Counted from the stretch's first letter, positions 1 through 9,032 are shown. The stretch is DNA of 64,000 bases from CAWBRT01 sp963791145 (GCA_963791145.1 CAWBRT010000007.1:310001-374000), one strand, 5' to 3'. The notes: generated by a model from the letters alone, not told the origin. Numbers and translations: made by a program.

Positions 1-269
1 CCGATCCGGTCCGTGCCCTTGAAGGCCATGTGCTCCATCATGTGGGCCAGGCCGGTCATGTGCAGCGGATCCTGCGAAGAGCCGGCATCCACCCAGGTGG
101 CGAAGGAGAACACCGGCGCCTCCGGCCTTCGGCACAGGATTACGGTCAAGCCGTTGTCCAGCTTCTCCACCGTGACGCGCTTCTCGAACGAGGCCAGATC
201 CTGAGCCAGCGCCGGAAGCCAGCCAAGCACTAGAACCGACAAGAAAATGCCTGCCTTGAGGCGTTTCAT
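1..269 (-). CDS. M16 family zinc peptidase, N-terminal part (runs off the window)
   Basis: Reading leftwards from ATG at 269, the first residues form a signal peptide (MKRLKAGIFLSVLVLGWLP, ending near ALAQ), so the product is exported. The M16 (pitrilysin/insulinase) domain follows with a 'VEKLDNGLTVIL' start. The zinc-binding and catalytic HxxEH motif is visible as HMMEHMAFKGT just before the window edge. M16 proteins are periplasmic or processing peptidases, often encoded as pairs. A strong purine-rich ribosome site (GGAGGAAGA) lies directly upstream of the ATG. Only about 89 residues are inside the window, so substrate and partner cannot be inferred. The family call is firm because signal peptide, domain start and active-site motif occur in the right order and spacing. 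Confidence 0.9.
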   Translation of the reverse strand, partial: MKRLKAGIFLSVLVLGWLPALAQDLASFEKRVTVEKLDNGLTVILCRRPEAPVFSFATWVDAGSSQDPLHMTGLAHMMEHMAFKGTDRI

Positions 270-603
270 TCTTCCTCCGCCTGAAATGCCAAATCGTTCC
301 ACCGGATCCCGCCCTTGTGGAGGCGGGCCGCTTTTGCAAAGACGCACCGTAGCTCGTTCCGGTAGCGAAGTCCAGGAAGTCATTTGATAACCGCTGCGCT
401 GCCCGGTCGTGCGGCGCCGCTGGCAGCAAACAGCTCTTTTGCTGTTGCCACCCGCATCCGAAATTACAGACCGGCGCAAGCAGGTGTCAAATGCCTGTAC
501 CGGCATGGATAGGGCCCAGCGGCTAGCCGGCCCGGCTGAGCGGTACGCTGCTTTCGATGCAGATTCGGAATCCCGCGGGCGCGAGCGGGGGATAGTTCGC
601 TGG
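270..603. other. Intergenic region between the peptidase and the metallophosphoesterase
   Basis: I see no convincing gene in this 334-base stretch; open frames here continue as shadows of the metallophosphoesterase. One hairpin is visible at 308-327 (CCCGCC arms, 8-base loop) in the upstream region of the peptidase gene. It is followed on the plus strand by a short CTTTT, but no plus-strand gene ends there, so a terminator role is doubtful. The rest should contain the peptidase promoter, which I could not place. Confidence 0.4.
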
Positions 604-1311
604 CTAAACTTCAAACACTCTGTAGGGCAGGGCGGGGTTCCTCTGTTGCAGGATGGAGAGCGCCACGTTATACACGGGGATGCCGCCAGTGGTTTTGCCG
701 TCCGCGGTGCCGTGGTGGGCGTGGCCGTGCAGGACGAGGTCGGCCCCATGGCGGTCGATCACCTCGGAAAAGCGGGAGCTGCCGAGGTAAGGAAAGATCT
801 CCGGCGGCTCTCCCCTGACGGTATCGACTATGGGCGCGTAGTGGACCACGATCACACGCTTCTCGGCGCGCAACAGGGCGAGGGCGCGCTCCAGCTTGAG
901 CGCTTCCTCGATCGAGCTCTGGACGAAGCTCTTGACCTCCGGTTCGCCGAAGGCGGTAAGCACCCCGCGGCCGAAGCCTCCCGGGAAACCCTTGGTCCCG
1001 GCGAAGCCCACCCCGTCGCGTTCATAGGCCGTGCCATCGAGAACCTTGATGCCCTCGTCGGTCATCATGGTCATCAGTTTCTCCTGCTGCCCGCTCTCGT
1101 AGTCGTGGTTTCCCAGCACGGCCACGATGGGAACACGCAGCCGCACCAGCGCGTTCAGCAGCGATTCCATCTCCGCGACGCGTCCATAGTTGGTGAGATC
1201 GCCGGCCAGCACCAGCACGTCGGCATCTTCGCGCACGCGGTTCATCGGCTCGCGAATGCGGTCGTAGGTCTGCGGCGTGAAGTGCAGATCGGCGGTGGCG
1301 GCAACTCTCAC
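604..1311 (-). CDS. Calcineurin-like metallophosphoesterase
   Basis: The 235-residue protein carries the metallophosphoesterase signature in order: ATADLHF near the N-terminus (D-x-H), VLAGDLTNYG (GD), VLGNHDYE (GNHD), VVHYAPI, and LHGHAHHG (GHxH) near the C-terminus, so all metal ligands are present. The family hydrolyses phosphomonoesters or diesters; the substrate here is unknown. I chose the GTG at 1311 rather than the longer in-frame extension because it overlaps the stop codon of the upstream gene in a GTGA arrangement (stop 1310-1308) and follows a GGAGGA site. This implies translational coupling with the nucleotidyltransferase-like gene upstream, so the two products may act on one substrate. 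Confidence 0.88.
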   Translation of the reverse strand: MRVAATADLHFTPQTYDRIREPMNRVREDADVLVLAGDLTNYGRVAEMESLLNALVRLRVPIVAVLGNHDYESGQQEKLMTMMTDEGIKVLDGTAYERDGVGFAGTKGFPGGFGRGVLTAFGEPEVKSFVQSSIEEALKLERALALLRAEKRVIVVHYAPIVDTVRGEPPEIFPYLGSSRFSEVIDRHGADLVLHGHAHHGTADGKTTGGIPVYNVALSILQQRNPALPYRVFEV

Positions 1312-2132
1312 GCGGCGCTGTCCTCCAGCCCGGTTGGGATGGGATTGCGGCGCTTCAGGCGATAGCGGTCGACCAGGTTCTCCATTCCCCATTCGGAGAC
1401 ATCGATGGCGAACATGTACTCATCGATCAGGCTGCCGCGGAATTCCGCATCCGGCCGCGGGTGCTCGATCTCGGCGCGGAAGCGGTTGAGCAGGTCTTCC
1501 CAAACCGGCTTGGGTACGTAATCAGCATGCGCGGGATAAACGTACTGATACAGAACCAGCGCCCAAAGCACCATGCCCCAGTGTTCGCCCACCAGATTGA
1601 GCAGGCGCTCCCAATCGAAATTGCCGGCGGTGCCATGGATGGCATGGGCGACGTCGGCGCCGTCGAAGCGCTCGCGGCGGCAGACGAACAGCTTGGAGGC
1701 GATGAACTCCTCTACGCTCAGTACGCGTGTCGGCACGCCCATCACCTCAAACGGCGATGCGCGCTCGATCCAGGAGCGGTCGACGGTGATTACGGCGTTG
1801 CTCATGCCGGTAATCAAGTCCACGTAATACTCGCCCTTGTGCGCCTTGGCCAGCCAGACCGGATCGCAGACCTGCGTTTCGAAGCCGGCCAAGAGCAGCC
1901 CGCGCAAAGCCGGAAGCACGTCTTCGGCTGTCAGGAACAAATCGAGGTCCTTCGTGTCCCGCCAGATGCCGGTGTGCTTCTGCAAGGCAAATGCGCCGGA
2001 AACGACATAGGGAACATGCAGGCGATTGAAGAGCTCGAGCACGCCGCGGAAGAGCCGTTGCTGGTCTTCGGGGAAGACCGGCGTCCGCGAGGAGCTGACC
2101 GGTAGCGGTTTCTTTTGCTCGTCCATGGCCAT
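1308..2132 (-). CDS. Nucleotidyltransferase-fold protein of unknown substrate
   Basis: About 274 residues from ATG at 2132 (another ATG lies at 2126). The N-terminal half resembles minimal nucleotidyltransferases of the AbiEii/DUF6036 type: VVSGAFAL corresponds to the G-S strand-turn, and TKDLDLFL gives the paired Asp residues that bind metal. A later VLSVEEFIASKLFV also fits that fold. An in-frame extension upstream to 2645 exists but runs antisense to the LigD-type gene and is unlike protein sequence, so I rejected it. The stop codon overlaps the GTG start of the metallophosphoesterase, giving a two-gene operon. A nucleotidyltransferase coupled to a phosphoesterase suggests addition and removal of a nucleotide, but no target is visible. 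A toxin-antitoxin role cannot be excluded. Confidence 0.65.
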   Translation of the reverse strand: MAMDEQKKPLPVSSSRTPVFPEDQQRLFRGVLELFNRLHVPYVVSGAFALQKHTGIWRDTKDLDLFLTAEDVLPALRGLLLAGFETQVCDPVWLAKAHKGEYYVDLITGMSNAVITVDRSWIERASPFEVMGVPTRVLSVEEFIASKLFVCRRERFDGADVAHAIHGTAGNFDWERLLNLVGEHWGMVLWALVLYQYVYPAHADYVPKPVWEDLLNRFRAEIEHPRPDAEFRGSLIDEYMFAIDVSEWGMENLVDRYRLKRRNPIPTGLEDSAA

Positions 2133-2282
2133 CACGGCTTGGATGTCTGCTCCGGCAATGCTGTTTCCCTCATCCTTGCCGCTCCCAGGCTGGCTTCTGC
2201 AGTGGGAGCGGAGTTGCTGCCCGGAAAACACCAGAACCGCCGGCATCTGCTGTTGCTTTTTGCCGGGTTGCACTGGCATCTT

Positions 2283-3426
2283 ATGGGTGTGGCGAAAAAC
2301 GAGACCGTAGTCGACATCGAAGGACGCAGGGTTCAGCTTTCCAACCTGGACAAGGTTCTGTATCCCGCGACAGGTTTCACCAAAGGGCAAATCATCGATT
2401 ACTACGTTCGCATCGCCCCCATGCTGTTGCCGCACCTGGAAGGGCGTCCGCTGACACTGAAGCGCTATCCCAACGGCGTCGCCGGAATGCACTTCTATGA
2501 GAAGAACTGCCCGAGCCACCGGCCATCGTGGGTGCAAACGGCTCGCATCTGGAGCGCGGGAAATAACAAGTGGATGGACTATTGCACCGTCCAGGATCTT
2601 GCCACCCTGGTCTGGTGCGCCAACCTGGCGTGCATCGAGCTGCACACGTCGCTCTCCCGCGGCGACGATCCGTTGCGGCCCACCATGATGGTCTTTGATC
2701 TCGATCCCGGCGCGCCCGCCGGCATCGTCGAGTGCTGCCAGGTCGCGCTTCGCATCCGTGAAGTTCTTTCCAGCCTCGGGGTGGAGAGTTTTCCGAAGAC
2801 ATCAGGCTCCAAGGGACTGCAAATCTACGCCCCCGTGAACACGCCGGCCGGCTACGACGAGACCAAGCCCTTCGCCCATGAGTTGGCGCGCATGCTGGAG
2901 CGGCGGCAGCCGGAGCTGGTGGTCAGCGAGATGAAAAAAATCTTGCGCGCCGGGCAAGGTCTTCGTCGATTGGAGCCAGAACGACGATCACAAGACGACC
3001 ATCTGCGTTTACTCTCTGCGCGCCAAAGACAGGCCAACGGTCTCGACGCCTCTCGAGTGGCAGGAAGTGGAACGCTGTTCGCGCAAAGGCGATCCCGAGC
3101 TGCTGGTATTCACCTCCGAGCAGGTATTGGCGCGGGTAGAAAAGCGCGGGGACCTGTTCAATCCCGTGTTGAAGCTGAAACAGAAGTTGCCGCGGCTGGA
3201 GCAACTGCTGGCGCTCGATCCGGGCTATGAACGGTCGCGCGCGCCGGTCACCAGAAGCGCGGCCTCGCGCCGACGAAAACAGGTCATGTCCCCCGGCGCT
3301 GGCAACAGCAGGAGCGCCGCTGGAAACAAAACTGTTCAGCCCCAGCCGGCGCAAACCAGGCGCTCGCAGGAGGCCCCTGGCGAGAGCGTGAAGCCGGCGC
3401 GCAAGCGGACGCGCAACTCCGCCTGA
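2283..3426 (+). CDS. Stand-alone LigD-type DNA polymerase/primase (frameshifted in this sequence)
   Basis: The product, about 380 residues once corrected, matches the polymerase domain of bacterial non-homologous end-joining ligase D, an archaeo-eukaryotic primase fold. Visible motifs are the metal-binding DxD (MVFDLDPG, D139 and D141), the nucleotide-binding TSGSKGLQIYAP and the third acidic motif DWSQNDDHKTT. In well-studied LigD the residue after KGL is His; here it is Gln. A Lys/Arg/Ser-rich tail follows. No ligase, nuclease or Ku gene lies beside it. The frame breaks near 2951 (CCGGGCAAGG, one extra G); removing one G joins MKKILRAG to KVFVDWSQND perfectly, so I treat it as a sequence error. 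Start ATG 2283. The DUF72 gene follows by 27 bases and is probably co-transcribed. Confidence 0.85.
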
Positions 3427-3453
3427 TAACGCAGTGGACAGGAGGCGAACGCG

Positions 3454-4189
3454 ATGCAAGAGATCTACGTTGGCACCTCCGGATGGGCGTACAAGGCTTG
3501 GCAGCCGGAGTTCTTTCCCGCCAAGCTGCCGCAAAAGCAGTTTCTGCACTATTACGCCACGCGGCTGAATGCCGTGGAGGTGAACTACACCTTCCGCCAC
3601 CTGCTCTCCGAGCGGACCATCGTCAAGTGGCTGGAGGATACGCCCGAGGGTTTCCGCTTTGCCGTCAAGGCGCACCAGTCCATCACGCATCTGCGCCGCT
3701 TGAGCAACGCGGAAGAGCCGCTGCAGCGGTTTCCTTTCCTCCATACAACCGCTGGCGGCGGCCGGGCGGCTGGGGCCGGTGCTGTTCCAGCTGCCGCCGA
3801 TGTTAAAGGCCGACGCCGGGCGGCTCGACTCGTTCCTCGCCATGCTGCCGCGCAGCCTGAAGGCGGCTTTTGAGTTTCGCCATGCCTCGTGGTTCCACGA
3901 AGAGGTTTACGAGGTGCTGCGGCGGCACCGCGCAGGCCTGTGCTTTGCCGAGAGCGAGAAACTGGAGACACCGGAGATTGTGACCGCCGACTTTGCCTAC
4001 TTCCGCTACCGCAAACCCGCCTACGACTCCGGCGAGCGAGCTTCCATATCGGTTCGACTGGCTGCCATCTCCAGGCGGCTGGCCCAAACCTGCGCCTTTT
4101 TCAAGCACGAAGAGAGCGCGGAAAGCGCGCTGAACGCGGCCGAAATCCTGCGCGCGGTTTCGTTGTTCCAGACACAAAAGGCGGGATAG
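3454..4189 (+). CDS. DUF72 family protein (frameshifted)
   Basis: About 244 residues after correction, the usual size of DUF72, a TIM-barrel family of unknown biochemical function. The N-terminus EIYVGTSGWAYKAW, the central LNAVEVNYTFRH and the second half (LFQLPP, EFRHASWF, ADFAYFRYR) are family landmarks. The frame shifts by one inserted base near 3730 (GGTTTCCTTT): dropping one C restores a continuous RFLSSIQPLAAAGRLGPVLF. It follows the LigD-type gene closely, has a GGAGG-like site before ATG 3454, and may belong to the same transcription unit. DUF72 genes are often found near repair genes, but that is family context, not evidence of function here. Confidence 0.88.
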
Positions 4190-4775
4190 AAAAGAGAGAT
4201 CAGGGAGGATCGCCGTGGATAGGTCGCCACGGCGGCTGGAGCCGTTTTGGACTGATGCCTTGTTCCCCACGGCTTAAGAGCGTGTGTGAGATCTCTGTCG
4301 CCCCTACGGGGCTTATCTGTTTTGTCCAACTTTACCCAGGGCTGACGCCCTGGGCTATTATCTTCTGCCCGATTCGCGGGCTGTTTTCTGGGCTTTGTAC
4401 CACTCGTCACAAGCAAAGTCAGTTCTCACGCAGGCTCTGAAGCCGTGGGCTTACACAATAACGTCTCACTCTCTAAAGCCGAAATCCTCAAAGACCATAA
4501 GACAAGCTGTAGTCACCCCCATGGCACCTTGCGCACACCACGTCCGAGATGTGTTTCTCCGAACCCGCGCGCACCGTTTATGATCGGTGTGACTTCCTAG
4601 AGCAATTTGGGAATTGACGTAATGTCTAATCACCGCCGGGCTCGACCAGGAGAGCTATTTGCTGCACCTTGTAGCATGGCATCGGCGGTGAAGGGTGTAG
4701 CCAATTGCTATTCGGGTCGCCCGGCTGCTCAGCCGGTACACCTTTCGCTAATCTGGGCTAAGGAGAACGATCATC
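4190..4775. other. Long intergenic region with palindromic repeat material
   Basis: No convincing gene is present over 586 bases. The left third holds two hairpin-forming palindromes (listed separately at 4300-4354). The rest has lower GC than the neighbouring genes and several short A/T-rich stretches. The strong AAGGAG ribosome site of the following dehydrogenase lies about ten bases before its ATG at 4776. I could not identify a confident promoter. Confidence 0.5.
4300..4354. repeat. Twin palindrome (REP-like)
   Basis: Two perfect inverted repeats lie side by side: GCCCCTACGGGGC at 4300-4312 (5-bp arms) and CCCAGGGC-TGAC-GCCCTGGG at 4335-4354 (8-bp arms). The GCCCCTAC core also forms the outer arms of the cloverleaf element at 6807-6859, so the two may belong to one dispersed family. 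They follow the DUF72 gene by about 110 bases. Confidence 0.6.
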
Positions 4776-5651
4776 ATGCGCGTTGGATTCATCGGGCTTG
4801 GCCTGATGGGAACCCCTATATCCCTGCACATTCTCAAAGGCGGTTTCGAGTTGAGTGTCTGGAACCGCACCGCGGCAAAAACACAGCCATTGGTCGCCGC
4901 CGGGGCTATTCGCGCCGAGAGCATCGGCCAGCTCACTCGCACCTCCGACGTGGTCATCACCATGGTGACCGACGCCGCGGCATCGGAATCCGTGATCTGC
5001 GGCAAGGACGGCGTTCTGGACAATTCCCGACCGGGATTGATTCTCGTCGACATGGCTTCCATTGCTCCGGAGATGTCGCGCTCCATCGCCGAGCGCGCCA
5101 GGCAGCGCGGCGTCCGCATGCTGGATGCGCCGGTCACCGGCAATCCGAAGGTGGCCGAGGCAGGGAAGCTCGGCGTCATGATCGGCGGCGACAGGGAGAC
5201 GGTGGATCAGGTCCGCCCGCTGCTGGAGAAGGTGGCGGCGGTGATCGTTCACGCCGGACCCGCGGGCGCGGGGTCCACGCTCAAGCTGATCAATAATCTG
5301 ATTATGGCGGTCGCCATCGAGGCCGTAGCGGAAGGGCTCGTGTTCGCCCGCAAAGCCGGGATCGACCCCGACTGCGTGCGGCAAATCACCAGCGTCGGCG
5401 GCGCGCGTACCGCTGCCATGGAGACTCGCGGGTCACGCATGGTCGCCCACGATTTCTCGCCCCATTTCTCGACCAACAACATGCACAAGGATCTCTCGAC
5501 GGCCCTCCGGCTGGCCGACAGCCTGGGAGCGGTGGCGCCGACGGCGGCGGCGGCCTTGGAGGTGCTCCGCTCAGCCAAAGCGCAAGGCAAAGGCAGCATG
5601 GATTCCGCCGTCGTTTATGCGGTGATTGAGCAGCTCAGCGGCCTGAACTAA
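4776..5651 (+). CDS. NAD(P)-dependent beta-hydroxyacid dehydrogenase (3-hydroxyisobutyrate dehydrogenase family)
   Basis: The intact 291-residue protein is full length for this family. The Rossmann motif GFIGLGLMG is at residues 4-12, the substrate-binding loop reads DAPVTGNPKVAEAGKLGVMIGG, and the catalytic Lys sits in STLKLINNLIM around residue 170. The C-terminal helical domain ends with an MDSAVVYAVIEQL segment. Members oxidise 3-hydroxyisobutyrate, reduce tartronate semialdehyde or reduce glyoxylate/succinic semialdehyde; motif reading alone does not decide the substrate. An AAGGAG ribosome site precedes ATG 4776 at good spacing. It stands alone, with the next gene opposed on the other strand. 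Confidence 0.88.
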   Translation: MRVGFIGLGLMGTPISLHILKGGFELSVWNRTAAKTQPLVAAGAIRAESIGQLTRTSDVVITMVTDAAASESVICGKDGVLDNSRPGLILVDMASIAPEMSRSIAERARQRGVRMLDAPVTGNPKVAEAGKLGVMIGGDRETVDQVRPLLEKVAAVIVHAGPAGAGSTLKLINNLIMAVAIEAVAEGLVFARKAGIDPDCVRQITSVGGARTAAMETRGSRMVAHDFSPHFSTNNMHKDLSTALRLADSLGAVAPTAAAALEVLRSAKAQGKGSMDSAVVYAVIEQLSGLN

Positions 5652-5714
5652 CCGCTCGCGGCGGGTGCTAGGCAGCCGCAATAAGCCGTGGCAGTACGAC
5701 CGCTTATGCTGCGC

Positions 5715-6581
5715 CTAATGGCCGCGTGCTTTGGCCAGTTCGGCTCGGTAAATCGATTCGTAAACGGCACCTCGATATTCGCCCGAGGCGTCTTGCTGGA
5801 GGTCATTCAGCGCAAGCAGGTAGAGGTCAAGTCGGTTCTTGCTTCGCGAGACCACCGTCTCGAGTCTGAAAGCCGCGAACAATCGAGTCTCCATGGACGA
5901 GGTCATCGGACCAGCCATCCGAATGAGCTGTTCTTCGGTCTTCCCTTCTATCTCCTTTCGGTGCTCTTCAAGGGCGGGCCCTCTCACCACGCCTTCGATG
6001 GGCCGGGACCTAAGGCTGATGCGCGGTAAGCGCTTGATCGTTTCCCGAAGGTCGTACACCGTTGCCAGTCGTGAATCCAGGTTCGGCGGCGGATTCCAAT
6101 CAGCGAAGCAAGCCTGAATGCTGAGCGCGAACACAATTGGACAGGCGTACACGCACTCTTCGAGGACGTCGGATGCCCCTAAATGCCGTACCAGAATCGG
6201 CGGAAAGGATGGATCCCGCACCAAAGCAGAAATATATACGGCACGGTTCGCAGCCACCCGATCGGTGCGAAGCAACCTGGGGTAATCTTGCAGGCTTTGC
6301 TGAATGCGCGGCACATATTTCTGCGGGTCACTCAAAATCACGGTCAGGGCCTTACGTTGAACCGCCCAAGACTGAGAATGGAGGAGAGCCTCATAACTGT
6401 CTCTTTGCCTCGCCACTGACTGAGCCTGTCCAAGGACGGTCGGAGTAGGTGATCGAATTGCATCCTCTTTGGGATTGTTCTGGAGTGCACCTGGACCAGT
6501 AGTGCGGTTGTCTGCAAACGGTGGAATAGGAAGCAGCGAAATCACACAGAGAAAGACGAGACTCCGCAGGACAACGATCAT
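5715..6581 (-). CDS. Secreted protein of unknown function
   Basis: The 288-residue product starts with a clear signal peptide (MIVVLRSLVFLCVISLLP, cleavage near FADN). The remainder is soluble, helix-rich and without a motif I recognise; a region around residues 60-130 with alternating helical and Pro/Arg-rich turns could be HEAT-like, which is only an impression. GC content is visibly lower than in neighbouring genes, which may indicate acquisition. ATG 6581 is preceded by GGAGAG at suitable distance. It converges with the dehydrogenase and is divergent from xerC. I do not recognise the family. Confidence 0.6.
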   Translation of the reverse strand: MIVVLRSLVFLCVISLLPIPPFADNRTTGPGALQNNPKEDAIRSPTPTVLGQAQSVARQRDSYEALLHSQSWAVQRKALTVILSDPQKYVPRIQQSLQDYPRLLRTDRVAANRAVYISALVRDPSFPPILVRHLGASDVLEECVYACPIVFALSIQACFADWNPPPNLDSRLATVYDLRETIKRLPRISLRSRPIEGVVRGPALEEHRKEIEGKTEEQLIRMAGPMTSSMETRLFAAFRLETVVSRSKNRLDLYLLALNDLQQDASGEYRGAVYESIYRAELAKARGH

Positions 6582-6758
6582 ACGGTTCTCTCCACCAAAA
6601 ATTCGTGGAAGGGGCCCAAATCATTGTACCGAGTGGCCGGATCAGGTCGGATCGAAATTCCCGGATGTCAGTGTCCCGTTACATTCAGTCGGTTCTCCTC
6701 CTTCGCCCGCACCACGCTGGTTATCTCCCCAGCGTCCGATAATGCGCATACTGAACGC

Positions 6759-7803
6759 ATGCCTTCCGCTGGCGACGCCTGGAGAAAGCGCATTGCCGAT
6801 CTTCCTGTAGGGGCGGGCGCTGCCGCCCGCCCAGGGCAGCCGAGGGCGGCTGCCCCTACGCAACTGCTCTTGGCATTTTCCGAATATCTGAAGGTGGAGC
6901 GCGGACTCGCCCGCCTCTCCATCAACTCCTACGCCGGCGATCTGGCTAAATGGCACGCATTTCTGGCGGAGCGCAAACGCGACGCTGCTCAACGCCAGCC
7001 GGGCTGGAGGTTCGCGAGTTCCTCGCCTCGCTGCTGAAGGGCGGCGCGGAAGGCCGCACGGTGGCGCGCAAGCTCTCCAGCCTGCGGCAGTTCTACCGGT
7101 TCCTGCTGCTCGACGGCCACCTCAAGCACGACCCTACGCTTGACGTCGATTCGCCCAAGCAATGGAAGGTGCTTCCTAAGTCGCTGGCGCGCGAGCAGGT
7201 GAGCGAGCCTGCTTGAGGCCTCGGCCAGCGTCCCCGCGGCGCACCTCCGCGAAGAGCTGGATCTGCGCAACCGCGCCATGCTGGAGGTGCTCTACGCCGG
7301 CGGGCTGCGCGTCTCCGAGCTGGTGGGGCTGCGGATCGAGGATGTGAAGCTCGATCTCGGATACCTGTTGGCGCGCGGCAAGGGAGACAAGGAGCGCATT
7401 GTGCCGCTGGGCGAGCCGGCGCAACGCGCCATCAGGGAGTACCTCGTCGCAGGCGCGGGCTGCTCTGGCCGGCCAGAAGCGGTCGGCGTTGCTGTTCTTA
7501 GGACGCGGGGCGCGCCGGCTTTCGCGCGAGCGGGTCTGGCAGATCGTCTGCCGATGCTCGGCCCAGCCGGGCGCCCACGCCAGCCCGCACATGCTGCGGC
7601 ATAGCGCCGCCACCCACATGGTGGAGAACGGCGCCGACCTGCGCACCGTGCAGACCATCCTCGGACACGCCGACATCTCGACCACGCAGATTTACACCCA
7701 TCTGGCGCTGGACCGGTTGCAGGCGGTGTACCGCCAGCACCATCCGCGTGCGCAAGCACCGCCGCACCGCGCCGAGCCATCGCAAGGAGGAGCCGCCGGA
7801 TGA
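6759..7803 (+). CDS. xerC: Tyrosine recombinase XerC (three frameshifts)
   Basis: XerC acts with XerD at dif to resolve chromosome dimers. The order of domains is complete: SAM-like core-binding domain (LLLAFSEYLKVERGLARLS, then EVREFLASLL and KLSSLRQFYRFLLLDG) and catalytic domain with Arg in GGLRVSELVGL, Lys in ARGKGDKERIVPLG, HxxR in PHMLRHSAATHM, His in LGHADISTTQ and the nucleophile Tyr in IYTHLALDRL. The frame breaks near 6990, 7210 and 7455; the last is one extra G, removal of which restores YLVAARAALAGQ. All catalytic residues survive, so errors in the sequence are likelier than decay. The N-terminus is odd: codons 17-34 are supplied by a palindromic repeat. Start ATG 6759 is tentative. 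Confidence 0.88.
6807..6859. repeat. Cloverleaf palindromic element inside the xerC reading frame
   Basis: Three perfect stems nest here: an outer stem GTAGGGGC (6807-6814) with GCCCCTAC (6852-6859), an inner hairpin GGGCGGGC/GCCCGCCC (6811-6818 and 6825-6832) and a second inner hairpin GGGCAGCC/GGCTGCCC (6834-6841 and 6848-6855). The outer and inner stems overlap by a few bases, so they are alternatives at the base. The element is read in frame as part of the apparent XerC N-terminus. If XerC really starts downstream, the element would instead lie in the leader. Confidence 0.75.
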
Positions 7804-7818
7804 GAAATAGGAAAAGCA

Positions 7819-7987
7819 GTTTCAAGTTTCGAGTTTCAAGTTTCAAGTTGAGCCGTTTTGCGGGCGTGAGCAAAGCGGGAGCCCGGCGTGAAAACAGCGC
7901 GCGCAGCATGCATGGGGTGAGAGTCCGCAGGCGAAATCCTGAGCGAAGCGACGGATCTCGAAACTCGAGACTTGAAACTCGAAACTC
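7819..7987. repeat. Inverted pair of degenerate GTTTCAAG-type tandem repeats
   Basis: The left arm (7819-7850) is a run of GTTTC-AA-type units; the right arm (7956-7987) is its inverse, built of GAAACTC/GAAACTT units. The arms enclose about 105 bases, which include a fragment of the palindromic repeat family (near 7934-7956). The right arm contains the TTG used as the xerD start codon, and the left arm begins 16 bases after the xerC stop. Confidence 0.8.
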
Positions 7988-8919
7988 CCATTACTCGCGG
8001 CATTGCCCGCTTTATTCGTTCGTTGAGCGAGAGGAATGCCTCCGCGCACACGCTCAAGGCGTACGCGACCGATCTGGAGCAGTTCGCCGCCTATCTCACC
8101 GGGATGGATTGGCGCCGACCGCCGGCCGCAGGCACCAGCGTGCATTCATGGGATACGATCGACCACTTCACCATCCGCGGTTTTCTCTCGCAACTCTACG
8201 ACCGTGGACTCTCGAAGCCCTCGGTCGCCCGCGCCCTGGCCGCCGTGCGCTCACTCTTTAAGCATCTGGCGCGGGAGGGGATGGTTAAACAGAATCCCGC
8301 GCTGCTGGTGGCGACGCCGCGCCTGCCGAAGAAGCTGCCGCGCGTGCCCACCATCGAAGAGCTCAATCGCGTGCTCGATTCGCCGCTGCCCGAGTCGGCG
8401 GCCTTTCCCGAGCGCGAGCGCCTGATCTTCGAGCTGCTCTACGGCTGCGGCATCCGCAACTCGGAGCTGATCGGCATCAACCTTGACCACATCCGCTGGG
8501 GCCAGCAGGCCATCCTGGTGCGAGGCAAGGGCAAGAAGGAGCGCCTGGCGCCGTTCGCCGAGCCTGTTTCTGCCGCGCTCCAGCAATACCTGCCGGTGCG
8601 GCAGCGCTTGCTGGCTGAGCGCAGAAGAACCGCGGCAGCCCTGATCGTCAATCGCCGCGGCGCCCGGCTGACGACGCGCAGCGTCGGGCGGATCGTCAAG
8701 GCGATTGCCGTCGCCAAGGGCCTTTCGCCCGATCTGCATCCGCACACCCTGCGGCACGCCTTCGGCACGCACCTGCTAGAAGAAGGCGCGGACCTCCGCT
8801 CCATCCAGGAACTGCTCGGCCACGAGCGCCTGGCCACTACCCAGCGCTACACCCAGCTCTCTACCCGCAAGATGATGGAAGTCTACGACGAGACGCATCC
8901 GCGGGCGCGGGGGAAGTAA
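7972..8919 (+). CDS. xerD: Tyrosine recombinase XerD
   Basis: The intact 315-residue protein is typical in length. The SAM-like N-terminal domain (ASAHTLKAYATDLEQFAAYL) is followed by the catalytic domain with Arg in YGCGIRNSELIGIN, Lys in RGKGKKERLAPF, HxxR in HPHTLRHAFGTHL, His in LLGHERLATTQ and the nucleophile Tyr in QRYTQLSTRKMMEVY. It is the XerC partner by position and sequence, although XerC/XerD naming between paralogues is inferred. The start is a TTG at 7972 lying inside a GAAACTT-type repeat, so the first residues (MKLETPI) are repeat-encoded; no Shine-Dalgarno site is visible, and a start further downstream is possible. It follows xerC by 168 bases. Confidence 0.88.
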   Translation: MKLETPITRGIARFIRSLSERNASAHTLKAYATDLEQFAAYLTGMDWRRPPAAGTSVHSWDTIDHFTIRGFLSQLYDRGLSKPSVARALAAVRSLFKHLAREGMVKQNPALLVATPRLPKKLPRVPTIEELNRVLDSPLPESAAFPERERLIFELLYGCGIRNSELIGINLDHIRWGQQAILVRGKGKKERLAPFAEPVSAALQQYLPVRQRLLAERRRTAAALIVNRRGARLTTRSVGRIVKAIAVAKGLSPDLHPHTLRHAFGTHLLEEGADLRSIQELLGHERLATTQRYTQLSTRKMMEVYDETHPRARGK

Positions 8920-9032
8920 ATCGTTGCGCAGGCGGTGCTGAAGGGGGCGCTTCCCGCCCCACCCGGACACGAGTTCACGTTGTGAGGCAAGTAGAAGAAA
9001 CGCTGCACCCCAAAGAGAAACGTCAAGAGAAC

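Noticed and set aside
4680..4745. Third copy of the 90-bp element near 4.7 kb
   Set aside because: Only short stretches (GCGGTGA, CGCCCGGCTGCTC) resemble it; the ends GGATTC/GAATCC are missing.
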